Shown here piece by piece: positions 37,167 through 49,247 of a DNA stretch of 64,000 bases (positions are counted from its first letter, which is position 1; each line of letters opens with the position of its first letter). The notes below the pieces were generated by a model that made no database searches, was not told the DNA's origin, and saw only the letters and a program-made list of their open reading frames with translations. Made by a program: the position numbers and the translations under genes. The stretch comes from Phaseolus vulgaris (taxonomy: Eukaryota; Streptophyta; Magnoliopsida; Fabales; Fabaceae). The stretch covers positions 22,322,111 to 22,386,110 of the forward strand of contig NC_023754.2 of the NCBI RefSeq assembly GCF_000499845.2, written 5' to 3'.

Positions 37167-40100
37167 TTAAGGAACGGACATGGATAAAACCAGCATTGTT
37201 TTCTTTATCTTCACTCTTTTCTTTCTATCCTTTCTCACGTGAATCACTATGATCTATTTGTTTGAGTTGTTCAGAACGCTAACAATAGGATACATCTGGT
37301 TACTCTGTTTTGTATACATTACTACTACGTTTCTATCGGAACAATGTGAGGATTTTATAGCTCATCTTGGTTGTTTTTCCATTTAGAGAGGTAGATAGAA
37401 GAAGAGGTGAATATAGGGTCTAATTTAGTCCAGGTCATGCAATAGCCTGTATTCATGAATTCTTCTGTCAGGAGTAGAGATATATGATATGACCTTTATT
37501 GATGTATGCATGCTTTCAAAGATTTGGTCGAAATGACTTTTGATGATTAAGGAAAGACTCAGATACTCAAGTTTGTAACCATAATTATACATGTATTGGA
37601 TTGGTTGTGTTGTGATAGTGGTTTGTGTGATCTTTCCTATTTCTATTACTATTTCTATCAGTGTCTGCAAAAACTAGTGGGTGTCAGCTTTGATATCTAA
37701 ATTATCACATCCGAGATTCTTCCAACTATGAAAGCACTTGGTGGAATTATTCGGAAGAATAAATATAAAATGAAAACTGAAAAAGAGAAACAAAAGGAGT
37801 ATTTTAGCTGATTTGTAATGCAAGCTTGATCTGTAATTATGTATTTATTAGTTAAGCGCATGCATTTGAACAGCACGGGTCAACATATATTTAATAAATT
37901 AAGTTGTTCAAATGAAGCTTGAAAACTTGATTACCTGCCCCAACCAAACACTAATTAACCTAATAATACCATCAATGGACAACCATTTGCTGGTTATTTT
38001 AGTTGGAAGAGGCAGAACATATTATATGGTTTATTCCATGAGTCATGAGTAATGATGTCCTGTGTGATCCATTACCTGAATTTAATCATAGTATGTGCAA
38101 TGCAAAGAATGAAGAAAATTCTGAGGAGCCCACATTGTTTGGGTGTTTCCAAGATGGGACCCACAAACATTCCCTGGGTCAAGTGGAAATCATTTCATTC
38201 ACTAAGGTCAATGCTTTCACATGTCGACGACTAATTAACTATTATTTTTTCGCCATCATCGTTCATCATTTTCACTTCCAGTAACTTCAATTGGCAGACA
38301 AAGCAACTTTTGTAAACATCTATGTCTCTCTTTCTCTTCTTCTGCCATAGTCTCCTTACCGATTTCTCCTTTTGGGGTGTACCAATATATTTTCAAAATG
38401 TTCTTTCAACACGTTCCCATTTTTTCCCCCAAGTTCGAGCACTCATAATACACCTGATAAGAGAGAAGGAAAAAAAAAATAACAAAGAATATTTGTGGAG
38501 ATCAGATCCTCAAAACGACTTATTAAACCCTAAACCTAAACTTATTAACGTATTTTAAATAGATATAATTCTTTACTATTATTCCCTAAAATCAACCAAA
38601 AATGTTCTTTCTACACTCATCTCATTTTTTCTACCCTGGATATCGACACGTTATAATAGACTTTATTATAAGAGAGAAGGAAAAAAAATAAAGAACAAAA
38701 ATGCATTGGAGAAATAAAATCCTCGCTCTAATTTAAATTAATATAATTTGTTACAAGTATCGTTCCCCAATTGATTTATTTTTGGTGGGTATAAAGTTTT
38801 TAGGGTGGTGTCATGAGTTTTCTTATTTCTCCTAGATGATTTTATGCAGTTTCGATTCCCTAAATATAACTAGGTAAAGAGGTTGGGTTTGGACCTTTTT
38901 TGGAGTGTAGATTGATCGTCGATAGTTTATGTATAATTGAGATATTTTAAAGTATTTCATTTTAATTTAATTTATTCATTTGTTAATAACAAATAATTAA
39001 AATTTAATATACTTATACTCTTGAGTAATTTTTTGTAATAGAAAAAAAAAATATTCAGTAGAAAAGACAAATCTTCATACTATTAAAAAATGTTAATTAA
39101 GTGTTGAAAATATTAAAATTTTATATTTATCGATCTATTTAAAAATGAAAAATCCTTTGATTTATTTAGAAATACACACTGCAGTAGATATTTTTTAATA
39201 TTTATGAAAAGAAAATATGAAATTAGATTTAATTTTACACAAGTTCATGAAATTGAGCAAAAAAGGAATTTGTAGAAGTGTTTGTGTGAAGAACAGTAAA
39301 CATAATAATACAAAAAAAAAAGAGTAATTATTAGTGATAAAGAACATTGAAAACCGGGAATATGGATTAAGCTTATATTAGAAAAAAGTTTTAGCTCCAA
39401 GGGACATGCAAGTACATAGAAAGGTACTGCAGATAATGTAGGTATCTTATGATAGTGTATACATAGAACTTGTTTCTCTGTTAGGGTTACAATGTACGTA
39501 TAGGTTTATGCTGAAAACAGATAGATTTTAGGAATGTGACATCCTGAATATCTCTATTCATTTATGTTTTTGGTATATATCTTTATACATGGACTGGAAC
39601 ATCATAATGTTCCATTTAAATATTATTATTTATCCATAAAAAAATGACTCAAAAAAGTATAAATAAATCAATGAACCTAACCTAACTGTCAAAAGAAAGT
39701 TTCCAAAGAGACAAAAGTGTTTCTAATTCATTTTATTGCTAGATTTTATAAGCTGACCCTAACTAAAAGGCTGTTTTTAAAGGCCAAAATACAAATATAA
39801 TTTTATAATCCCAATTAAAATAGAAAATTGAAATATTCTGATTAATCTCTTAATTTCTCATTAAATATTACAAAGTTACAAGAAAATTATTAAATAAAAA
39901 TTAATTTAAAAAATAAAAAATTATTAATTATTATATATTAATTAAATTATATATTATTTTATAAATCAAAAAAATTATTGATGTCTAAAATTAATAAACT
40001 CTTTTTATATTTTATCAAGGTTAAATTAGTCTTTATAATGATTGATTTATAATCTAATTAATATTAAGTATTAATTTAAAAATTAATTTCATTTATTATT

Positions 40101-42416
40101 AATAATATAAATTATTTTAAATACTATTATTTTTATTTTTATTAAATAATATATTTTTATTTAAGGATTTTCTAATAGGACGTCTTACTTAGGAAAAAGA
40201 AAGTAAAAAATAGTAATAGCATAATCAAGGAGATAAAAGTATATAATTTTCTAAGAAAAAAATTATATATGTAAAAAATATATATAATGCACAAATATAG
40301 TTAACACATGGAATGGGCTATTTTTCTAAGATTAGCTTTCACTTTTAGAAGTCACACAGTTTTAATATTATTTGAAAATGGTGACAGTGTAATGAGTTGG
40401 TACTCTCATAAGAAAGGTTAAGTGGTGGCATTCAAAGACGAAGGCAATGAAGAACAATGTGTACATAAAAAAGGAAAAAAAATCTAAAATTATATTATAT
40501 CCTTTTTAAAGCATTTTTGTTTACTTTATTTCCATCTTTTGTCTTTGATTTTCCAATACTTTTTTTTTCCTCTTAAGAAGACTATAATATCATTTGGCCC
40601 AAACCCTAGAAATAATGCGTTCGGAATCACACTGATACAAAAGTGATGTTCTATTTCGATACTTAACCTATGTTTATATATTCTTTCAAGTATTTTAAAA
40701 AATTGAAGAAAAGTAAATTTTTAACTTTTAAAAAAAATCATATTAAATTCTTCAAAAGTGATTTTAACTTGCCCATAAACTATTTTTTTTTTAAATTATT
40801 CTATTTGTTTTCTTATTTACTTCCACCATAAGTGTTTCTAAAGAAATCTATTGAAAATACTTCCTAGGTACTTAATATAAGACAAATTTTGAAAGAAATC
40901 ATTGATACTTTTAATAGGATATTCTATAATTTCTACATAACTTTATATTTATTTTTCTGGTCTAGTCTATTATAAGTATTGTGTTTTTATATTAATAGGT
41001 AGTGAGAATATAATTTAAAAGTCATTAAGAATGAAAGTTAATTTGGTATATATATTGATAAAATATTTTTAAAAGTCAACTACATTAATCATTTTCAGTG
41101 GTGTAATTATATTAAAAGTGTCTTATATTAAAGATCAAGAAGTAGACATTAAAATTGTAAATTTTGTAAAGAGGTGTATATGTAAATAAAAAAGATCAAT
41201 TTATACAATACTTTTTATTAAAATAATTTTTTTATTTCTCTTTTATATAAGTTACCACGTCTCATAATTTTCTTTCCTTTTCTGTTTCTTTTTAATTACC
41301 ATATATATAGTTTATTATACAAATCATATTTCTCAATTTAAATAGTTTAGAATTAGTTTCAATAAATTTGGACTAACGTCTTAGCAATTAAAAGGGATGT
41401 CAACACTAAAAATAATGCACAATCAACATTGGTATATTATTGAAAAGAACATTCATATAACCGAGCAGATGAACTTATGTAAAGTTATTTCAGATAGCAT
41501 CTCTTGATTCTTATTCAGGTGTTTGAATAGAATATTAGTGGGTTGAAGTAACTTTTCATTAGAGAAATTTGAGCTCACATTAAAAGTTGTTTAGAATTGC
41601 TTCATTAAGAAAATATTGTTCATTAAGCAAGTTCTTAATTATCCTGCTGATAGCTATTTTCTTCTTCAAAGGTTAGTGCATTTTATTTTCCATCACTGTC
41701 AATTTCAGCTTTGTTTGACTTCACATCACAGTGACAGTCTTGTGAGGGGTGTCGGTGGTGCCATAGACTAAGTGGAGACTGAGATGTTTTGGAAATATTT
41801 TAATATAAAGTTTTTAGATATCCCTAATTATAACTGTTACCAATTTTATTACCTACCAACAATTTTTTACTATTATATCATGAACCCATTTGGAACAGAG
41901 ATGCGGTGCATATTAAAAGCCGCCTCCTACCAAACACATAAAAGTAGTCCTGGATAAATTAAACATTATCAACTTTCAACACAAAACTGTGTTACCATAT
42001 CATTAAAAATAATGAATATCTTCATAGTAGAGAAACACTTAATAATGTGTGAAAAACATGATTAACAATATAGCATAAATATAATCAAATGTGATTTTCA
42101 TGTCGCACAAGATTGTTCAATGACTATTGTAGGCAATGTTGCATTATGGGCAAATAAAAGAAAAATTGTCTCAAAGGAATACATCAGATTATAGTTACTA
42201 CTACTGTAAGTAATATTATTGCAAATTCATCTCATGCACAACTTGAATAACTAGACAAACACCAATTATGGCAAGGAATAAGATAGAAACCATTCAGTCT
42301 TGTCTTACAGAAGGTGTAACATGCATGAAGACACATCTGCTATGAACTGGTGTATCAAGAAACAGTGAGGCACGAAGTAGCTTCGTGTGCGTATAAGAAC
42401 GAAGTGCAATGCTAAA
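37167..42416. other. Intergenic region between the Dof and LRAT genes
   Basis: No gene is recognised. The first ~250 bases are the Dof 3' untranslated region. ORFs at 38045-38284 and 38322-38558 (plus) carry no known motif. AT-rich inverted-repeat-family sequence lies at about 39880-40150. A CCCTAAACCTAAACTTA stretch near 38528 looks telomere-like but is far too short to mean anything. Confidence 0.5.
39880..40150. repeat. AT-rich dispersed repeat (same family as 22.7 kb)
   Basis: It carries TTAATTAAATTATATATTAT, TTTATAAATCAAAAAAATTA and TTAATTTAAAAATTAATTTC blocks that match the elements at 20.1 and 22.7 kb. It has no coding capacity. Confidence 0.5.
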
Positions 42417-45400
42417 TCATGTGGTAGTAATCTGTCTGTCTGAAGTTTCATTTTCAGCGACCTCCTCCTGAGGACCATTCCATCCAAGGTTTACAGCCAA
42501 ATCTTCGACTGGAACCTTAATCACATCACTTCTGACACCAATGTCAGTTGCATATCTGCTCATGCAGTACATTCCTGCTGTTACAGTAGCAACACCAACA
42601 GGACTTGGCATTAACAACTTGAGGGGAGAAGAAATCATTGCAGCCAATGGGGCACCAATGATAGAAGAAGCTTGGCCACTTCTTCCAACCCCTTGACTGT
42701 CTTGTATCAAAAGACCTGTTTTGCAGTACAGGGCAAAATCCTCACAATTGTTCTGAAAAACATCATAATTACCAAAGCCGTTTTGAAGAAGATACATTGC
42801 TCGATGGATAACAGTCTCTGATGGGTCGGATGATGCAGTAGTGCATGTGCCACCCCTTATTCTGGTGAGGAAAACAGATGATGAAACTTCATATTCAAAA
42901 CAGTAAAGAGATCCATTTCGAAGGAAGCAATCCAAGCAAGAAAGAACTACGCCACTGTTTAGCTGTCTGAATCCACAGTCAGGAAAGGTTGGACATGGGT
43001 TGGATGTTGGATCATCCAAGTTTGATGATGTCTCAGCAATTGACTTTAAGTTTCTTTCAGGTCTGAAATGTACAACCTTGCTTCCCCCAACAAAAATGCC
43101 TGCATGGTATTTAGATTTAATCAAAGTTAAATTTAAGCTTGATCTTTTTTTTTATCAGCAAAGAATGAATAAAATTAAAGGGAGCATTTGGGTGATGTTT
43201 CAACACTTGTACAAAACAGTTTATACGGCACACAGCTACCATGGTATTCCCATTACACAAGAAGAAACAATCCCCCCGCCCCCCAAAACCTGCCTCTAAG
43301 AGCTCCAAAAAGTCTAAACCAAAAGTGCCCTGGTACAAAATGCCAAAACTCATACCCATACAGTTCTGTTTTCATAGGCAAAAATAAAATTTAAGCTTGA
43401 TTCAATATACAAGATTTTCTAAATCCATTCTGAATTTAGTTAGATGCCATATATCTTGATCAAATTAACTTGAATAAGCGGTAAACTGCAGGAAGGGTTG
43501 ATACTACAAAGCAATATCATCTCACATCGGGTTCTTACAAACTGGAAAGCAAACAGTAGGGATTTGCCTTCAAACTAACAAAATCAAACAATGACAGATA
43601 TTCTTCATCATGGATTTCGTAAGGATTAGAAATAAGCAAGGAGGTCTTAGCAACTAAAGCTGAAAAGCTAAAGTATAATTGACCCGCAGCATACACTGAG
43701 ACAGTGTAAAAGAAATGTGTTATACATGATGTAATGCAAAAACAGAATGATGACTAGTTGTTTATTAGTAAGAAAGCACAGCTCAGCTTCCCTTTCCAGT
43801 GAATCGTTCACTCATTGCTGATATAATTCGCATTGGTCATAAAATAGAGATTGTTCCTTGAATAGTAAAAAAATAGTATTGATCTTCATGGAAAGATAAA
43901 TTCCCTAGCTATTTAGCTGCATCATCTACCTTGAAAACTTAGAATGAGAGGTATAACTCTACAAAAAGAGTAACAAAATACGGAGGCATATAAAGAAACA
44001 TTTAAATAGACAAACACGTGATATTTCAAAAAATAATCCAAGCATTTGGCAGAGAAAGAAAAAGATCAAACTGATGGCAGGGTTAACCCACCTACAATGT
44101 TAAGAAAATAAGGAAAAATAAAGACTAAGTAACATAAAATTCTAATTCCGTGATGCCACAATCAACAGTCTTCTACGCAGAGAGTAATGACCCCTGAAAC
44201 AGAACTTCCATTGTCCAAAACCACTATAAGGTTTTCATTGAACTACAAACTTATTTCTAGAAACTGTAAAGATGATTTGTATAGTAGCACAGTTACTATC
44301 ATGACATAGGCACAGTATTTGTTCCATGACAAAAGTTCTCTCCCAAAGGTACTAAATTAGATTAATTTAAGTGGAATCTGAATGATACTTGCTTCATACT
44401 CGTCAATCAGTCCATATGAACATCTGCAAATGATAATTTCATTCATAGTTACAGGTAATTATGCTGAATTTCAAACAAATAAAGTCCGATTTACATCGAG
44501 TGGCAAGAAACCTTAGTTTAATTGAGAGCTTTGCTTCCTCGCTTTAACAAAGAAAAAGAACAAAAATCTTCTACCTACATACCTCTGCTTACAACTGTGT
44601 GCAGAGAATACTTAATCTTTATCAATTCAACCGTAGATAACTCCTAATCCAGGAAAATAAATTCATAATAAATTTGCTCAGATTTCATATGACCAATCCC
44701 ATACACATTCTGCTTTAAAATGCCAATTTGACACGGTGTTGAATGTTTCCAAATTATTGCAATGCCTCCTAAACATAAAGCTTAACAAAATATGTTCATT
44801 GTGCCAATGCTAGCAGCATATGCACAAATAAAATGAGTCCGAATCCACACACCAGCGGGTAAAGGAACCAAAATCAAACGACATGGACATCAAGAAGAGT
44901 AGGAGAAACAAAAGGGTCACGGGACCCAGCAAACATCACACGAAAACTTAAACATTGAAAGAAGAAAAAATAAATCCTCTCCAACACCCATCAATTGAAA
45001 GTCAAAAAAGAACAATTTTTTCTTACAAATCACGAAACCCAAATTGAATTGACAAAGCAAAAACAAACGCTTTCCCCGTGGCGTTGGACGGGGGTCCTTC
45101 AACAACATCACTATCGACCCACTTGCAATTCTGCAAACACATCATGCATATTTTTTCTAAAACAGAAAAAGGGCAAACAAAAAAAAATACAGAGTGCAGG
45201 AGGCGATGCAGAAAACCCAATTGCTGAAAGTTAGATCACAGAAGCCACATTTCAAATAAAAAAAAATCCAAAATTAACAAAAAACGGAATTTAATTTTGC
45301 GAAGAAAAAGAGAGATTGAGAAAGACCATGATGAGAATAAGTGAAAACAGCTCTGTAGGTGTAGATGTGGTCGCCAGGCTTGATCTCATATCTCTCCACC

Positions 45401-45420
45401 TTGTTAGAAATCAGACCCAT
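42417..45420 (-). CDS. LRAT/NC-domain protein (LEAD-SENSITIVE1-like), two exons, 258 aa
   Basis: The plant branch of the NlpC/P60 LRAT-like fold has an uncertain biochemical role; members are often annotated NC-domain or LEAD-SENSITIVE1-like. Exon 1 is 45420-45327 (phase 1, donor GTCTTTCTC) and exon 2 is 43099-42417 (acceptor TACCATGCAG), separated by a 2.2-kb intron. The protein starts [20 protein letters not shown]. The N-terminal LRAT block GDHIYTYR (16-23) leads to [15 protein letters not shown] with candidate His30/His31. [13 protein letters not shown] has Cys150, the position of the catalytic Cys in LRAT enzymes. A weakly hydrophobic C-terminal stretch ([20 protein letters not shown]) could touch membranes. 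A LINE fragment sits in the intron. The next gene upstream in this gene's orientation is absent; downstream is FKGP, the Arabidopsis neighbour as I remember it. Confidence 0.92.
43129..43401 (-). mobile_element. Short LINE insertion in the LRAT-gene intron, with 15-bp target-site duplication
   Basis: AAATTTAAGCTTGAT occurs exactly at 43129-43143 and 43387-43401. Read on the minus strand, the 243-base insert ends CATTCTTTGCTGATAAAAAAAAA, the same 3' end as the LINE at 13.6 kb. It carries the TTTTGTACAAGTGTTGAAACATC 3' UTR region. It lies 30 bases from the exon 2 acceptor side of the intron and leaves both splice sites intact. It is in the same orientation as the gene. Confidence 0.9.
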
Positions 45421-46479
45421 TTCTCACTTTCACTCTAAAACTTGCCACTGTCACCGTAACACCGCTCCAAGCTTCAGTGGTTGTAGCATAGCAGAGCAGA
45501 AAGAAAGAGTGCCACTTTTGTTATTATATTGGACTTGGCCCCACACTAATCCTAATTATTCAACAACAAGAATATTATTTTATTGTTCTTCTGAAAATTA
45601 ACTGAAAACCAAACGTAGTAGTGTGTGGATATGGCAATCATGGTAACCTTCTCCATCAACTACTCTCACCAATCCAAATGCTAACCTTTGTTAAATGTTT
45701 GTTTCTGTGGCACCTATCGATAGCGACGATGGTGATGATCATCATCACCATCATGGACTATGAATGGATGGATGGTATGATGGTGATTAATAATGATGGA
45801 CCTTTGGCTAGTTTTTGTTTTTGGACTCTTCTCCTAACTGTTGACCCGGTGTGGACAACGGTGTCGAGTTACTAAACTATTAACGTAATACATGAATAAT
45901 CCTTGAGGGCAGATAGATAACGTAAACATATTTGAAGTGGCAATTTTGCTACTCATAAATCTTATTTAATTGTTTCTTTTATAAGATACAAGTAGTTTTG
46001 CTTTTGCACTTGTGAAATTTCTTTCTTGATTTACGGATTTAAATAGAAATGCACATGTCACGATTATAATTTTTTTCAGTGGAGTCTCCATATATTTCAT
46101 GAGTTTAATTTTGTTATGTGAAGTTTACGTGCATGCAGACTTCACTTTTTTTCTGTTTCCATATTAAATGAGTTTATATATATGATTTTTAATTTTAATT
46201 TAAGAATTTAATTTTATAATCATTAAATTTATAAATATTATCAAAAAGAGCAAAAGCTTGTGGGGATCTGGATGGTATAAAAGTTCGTAGAGGACCCTAT
46301 CATAACACACTTGTTTGTTGACGACAGTTTTATGTATTTGAAAGATAAAGAGATGAAGAGTAGTAGCCTTAATATGAAAAGGCTGCACATTAAGCCATTA
46401 ACATGGCAAACACGAAGATTTTATATGATGCTAAAATGAGCTTGTAAGTTAAATAAGTCATTAACATTGTTTTGGGAGT
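45421..46479. other. LRAT-gene promoter side and spacer
   Basis: The first ~100 bases are probably the LRAT leader. There is no other gene. ORFs at 45365-45601 and 45621-45875 (plus) have no recognisable motif and overlap the promoter. Confidence 0.5.
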
Positions 46480-47760
46480 CTAAAAATGTTTGGGCACGAA
46501 AAAGTACTTGGACTTGCCATCTATTATTGGGAGGAAGAAGGCTGTGTTCAACTTCCTTGAAGACAGGGTGTGGAAGAAAGGTTAATAATTGGGGAAAACA
46601 TTTATCAAAAGTAGGAAGAGAGATTCTTGTGAAGTTTGTGGTCCAAACAATCCTAACTTGCTATATGAACACTTTTCTATTGCTTGAATCCTTAGCCGAA
46701 GACTTTACAGAGGATGATGAACTCTTTTTGGTGGGGTTGAAACCAAAGCAATGGTGGATGAATAAATTGGATCAGTGGAAACAACTTATTGTGAGGAAAG
46801 AATGCATAAAAATGGGTTTCTGACATCTCCATGTTTGGGAAGCAAGGTTGGAAATTATCTTTCGACCATGATGATGTAATATCAAGAGTTCTAAAAGATA
46901 AATGTCACCCAAAAGGGGTTCTTCTTGGAGGTAGTTTTGGGCCATACTCCAAGTTCTGTTTGTCATAACATCCATACTTCTAAGGTATTTAGTGGTTAGA
47001 TGAGGTTTGAGTGCGCTTAGGTACAAAACTTCTGGATAGAAGCAGGTCTAGGTCAGTAGAATAGCAGAAAGATTTGTTGATGTCCTCTTTAGGGTTTTGG
47101 AGGTTACACCACTAGCTACTATAAGGAAGGTGGCCATGCTCTTATGGTCCCTGTGGCGGAGAAGGAATTGCAAAATCTGGGAGGATAAAGCATGCTCACC
47201 TAGGGCTGTTATTCAGAACGCAATGGAGAAGTTGACCCAGCGAAAAAAAATGCATCCAAAACAAGTGTCTGCTACTTGCAGAATGGTCATTGACTCTTAG
47301 TAGCCACCTATGGAGGGCTCCTTAAAATGCAATGCTGATGCAACTTTGTTCCCTTCCCTTGTAAGATATGGAGCGGGTTTGTGTCTACGAGTCCAGTATT
47401 TTATCCAAGCAAAATCTCTACACTCTGAAGGCAGTGGCTTGCATGGAAAGCCATCACTTGGCTAGCAAGTCTGAACTATAACATAGTCATTATTGAGCTT
47501 GTTTGTAAAGTTGCTGTAGATGAAATTCAAGGTGGGTTAACACTTTTTTTTTATTAGGTCTGTTCATAAACATGCGTATACAGAAACCTAGTTATTTCCA
47601 AACTTTGAGACGAGTTTTGTTAGGAGACAAGCAAATCATGCAGCCCACCAACTTGCTAGTGGCACCATTTTGTTAGTTGCCAAGTTTTTTATCACATGCC
47701 ACACTGAATCTACCTAAGTTATCCAAAAAGAAATAATATGAGCTTCTTGAGTCAAAAAGA
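46480..47760 (+). mobile_element. Degenerate LINE: RT thumb to RNase H
   Basis: Across frames, the plus strand encodes YLGLPSIIGRKKAVFNFLED (about 46510-46575), WGKHLSKVGREILVKFVVQT, FLL.ESLAEDF, MMNSFWWG, VRKECIKMGF, MFGKQGWKL, VISRVLKDKCHPKG, WRRRNCKIWEDK and KCNADATLFPS. This is the canonical order of a plant LINE from late RT to RNase H. Frameshifts and stops are frequent, and no A-tail or target duplication is obvious. The family differs from copies A-C. It is an old, dead remnant between the LRAT and FKGP genes. Confidence 0.88.
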
Positions 47761-49247
47761 GATATCAATCAATACAATGTATTCTTAAAAATAGACTGAG
47801 AAGTATTGCGTGAATTTCATAAAAATTATAAGAAGTTTCATAAACAAAAAGTACTATGTTAATACTTAATATGTGTTTAAATGTATATTTTAACCAGACT
47901 TATAATCCTTTAATATAAATTCTATGCACAAATAATTAATATTAATCATTAAAAATATATCTATCTAACTACCATTTTAGAATGTATTATTGATTATATT
48001 TTATGGAGTTTGATTGATGTATCAGTATTGCAATAAAGTATCGAATTTTACATGTTGGATCCCAAAAAGCAACATGGCTGGGAAGAAAAAGTGAAGAAGT
48101 TTCTGCAGCAAAGGAACCCATGGGACTTTGGATTCTTTGCCACATGAACAAGTGATACCCCTCCCTCCCTTTTAACCCTTTTTATCACTCTTCTTTTTCA
48201 CGTCACTGCTTTTGTAAAGAAATAATGAATAAATGGCAAAGATGGAAAATGATTAACACGTTCTCTGTCACTCTTTAGTGTGCAACAAAATTATTAAGGA
48301 AGCTCAACTGGTATGTCTATTACTGGTTATTTATGTCAAGTATGATTTTCCGTGGATTTTCTAACTGTTATTTTAACATATATCTGAAATCACAGCTCTT
48401 ACTTTTACGATTCCTTAATAATTTAAGATAAGCTTGCAGTTTGAAGTGAGAGAGAGACCATATCCATAGGCTTGCAGTGTGACCATATCCAAAGGCACCT
48501 CACTTCTCAATGACCATTCGTCTCACTAGAGACCAAGCAAGAAAAAAATTATTCTCAATTTCGTGTTTAGTTTGCATCCTTCATGTTTGTCATTGCTATA
48601 TGTAAAAATTAATGGATATTGGATATCTGCTTTGCTACGTATTTGATGACAGGCAATTAAACAATCACAGGATACATTTCAATTTTTTATTATGAGAAAA
48701 TTCAGTACAGAACATGTCCTTGGAACTATCAATCACTCCGTTTTTATTCCAGATTTGGCTCAAGATTTGGCAAGGTGAAATATGAAGTAAATTGTACATT
48801 TGTACATCCATTTCTATAGGCATCTCCTCACTTGAAATAACAAATTCCTATTTCTGTGTTATTCCATTTCTCGTTCTGTTGCTTCGCTATAAATTCATAA
48901 TCTGATGGTGTTCAACATGAACCATACATTAATGATATTCTAAGAATTTCTTTAAATTTTAACTAGCAAATATTTAGTGTGTTTGCAGATTTTTTTTTTA
49001 TTCAGGTAAAATACAAAAATCACAAGTTAAACATTTAATATTATAAATAAAATATACTAATTAATTCCTTAAAAATAACATGTTTTGTTCAGTAAGAGGG
49101 AATACATTAAGAGATATAATCATCCTCAAGATAATGGACCCCGATCCAATATACAGAATAGAATATACAAAGAATGGAAAAATAAATTTGATAAAAAAAA
49201 AATACAACTGTCTAACACTAACAAAATATCGGTATTCATACCACGTA
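47761..49247. other. Spacer downstream of FKGP
   Basis: No gene is recognised. A local duplication with CCATATCCATAGGCTTGCAGT / CCATATCCAAAGG lies near 48.46-48.50 kb. Bases just below 49248 are the FKGP 3' untranslated region. ORFs at 49061-49270 (minus) and 49085-49489 (plus) are shadows. Confidence 0.5.

Noticed and set aside
38525..38545. Telomere-like CCCTAAACCTAAACTTA
   Set aside because: Only about two imperfect units, with no array, so no support for an interstitial telomere.
42305..42487. Minus-strand ORF starting [11 protein letters not shown]
   Set aside because: Shifted-frame overlap of the end of the LRAT gene.
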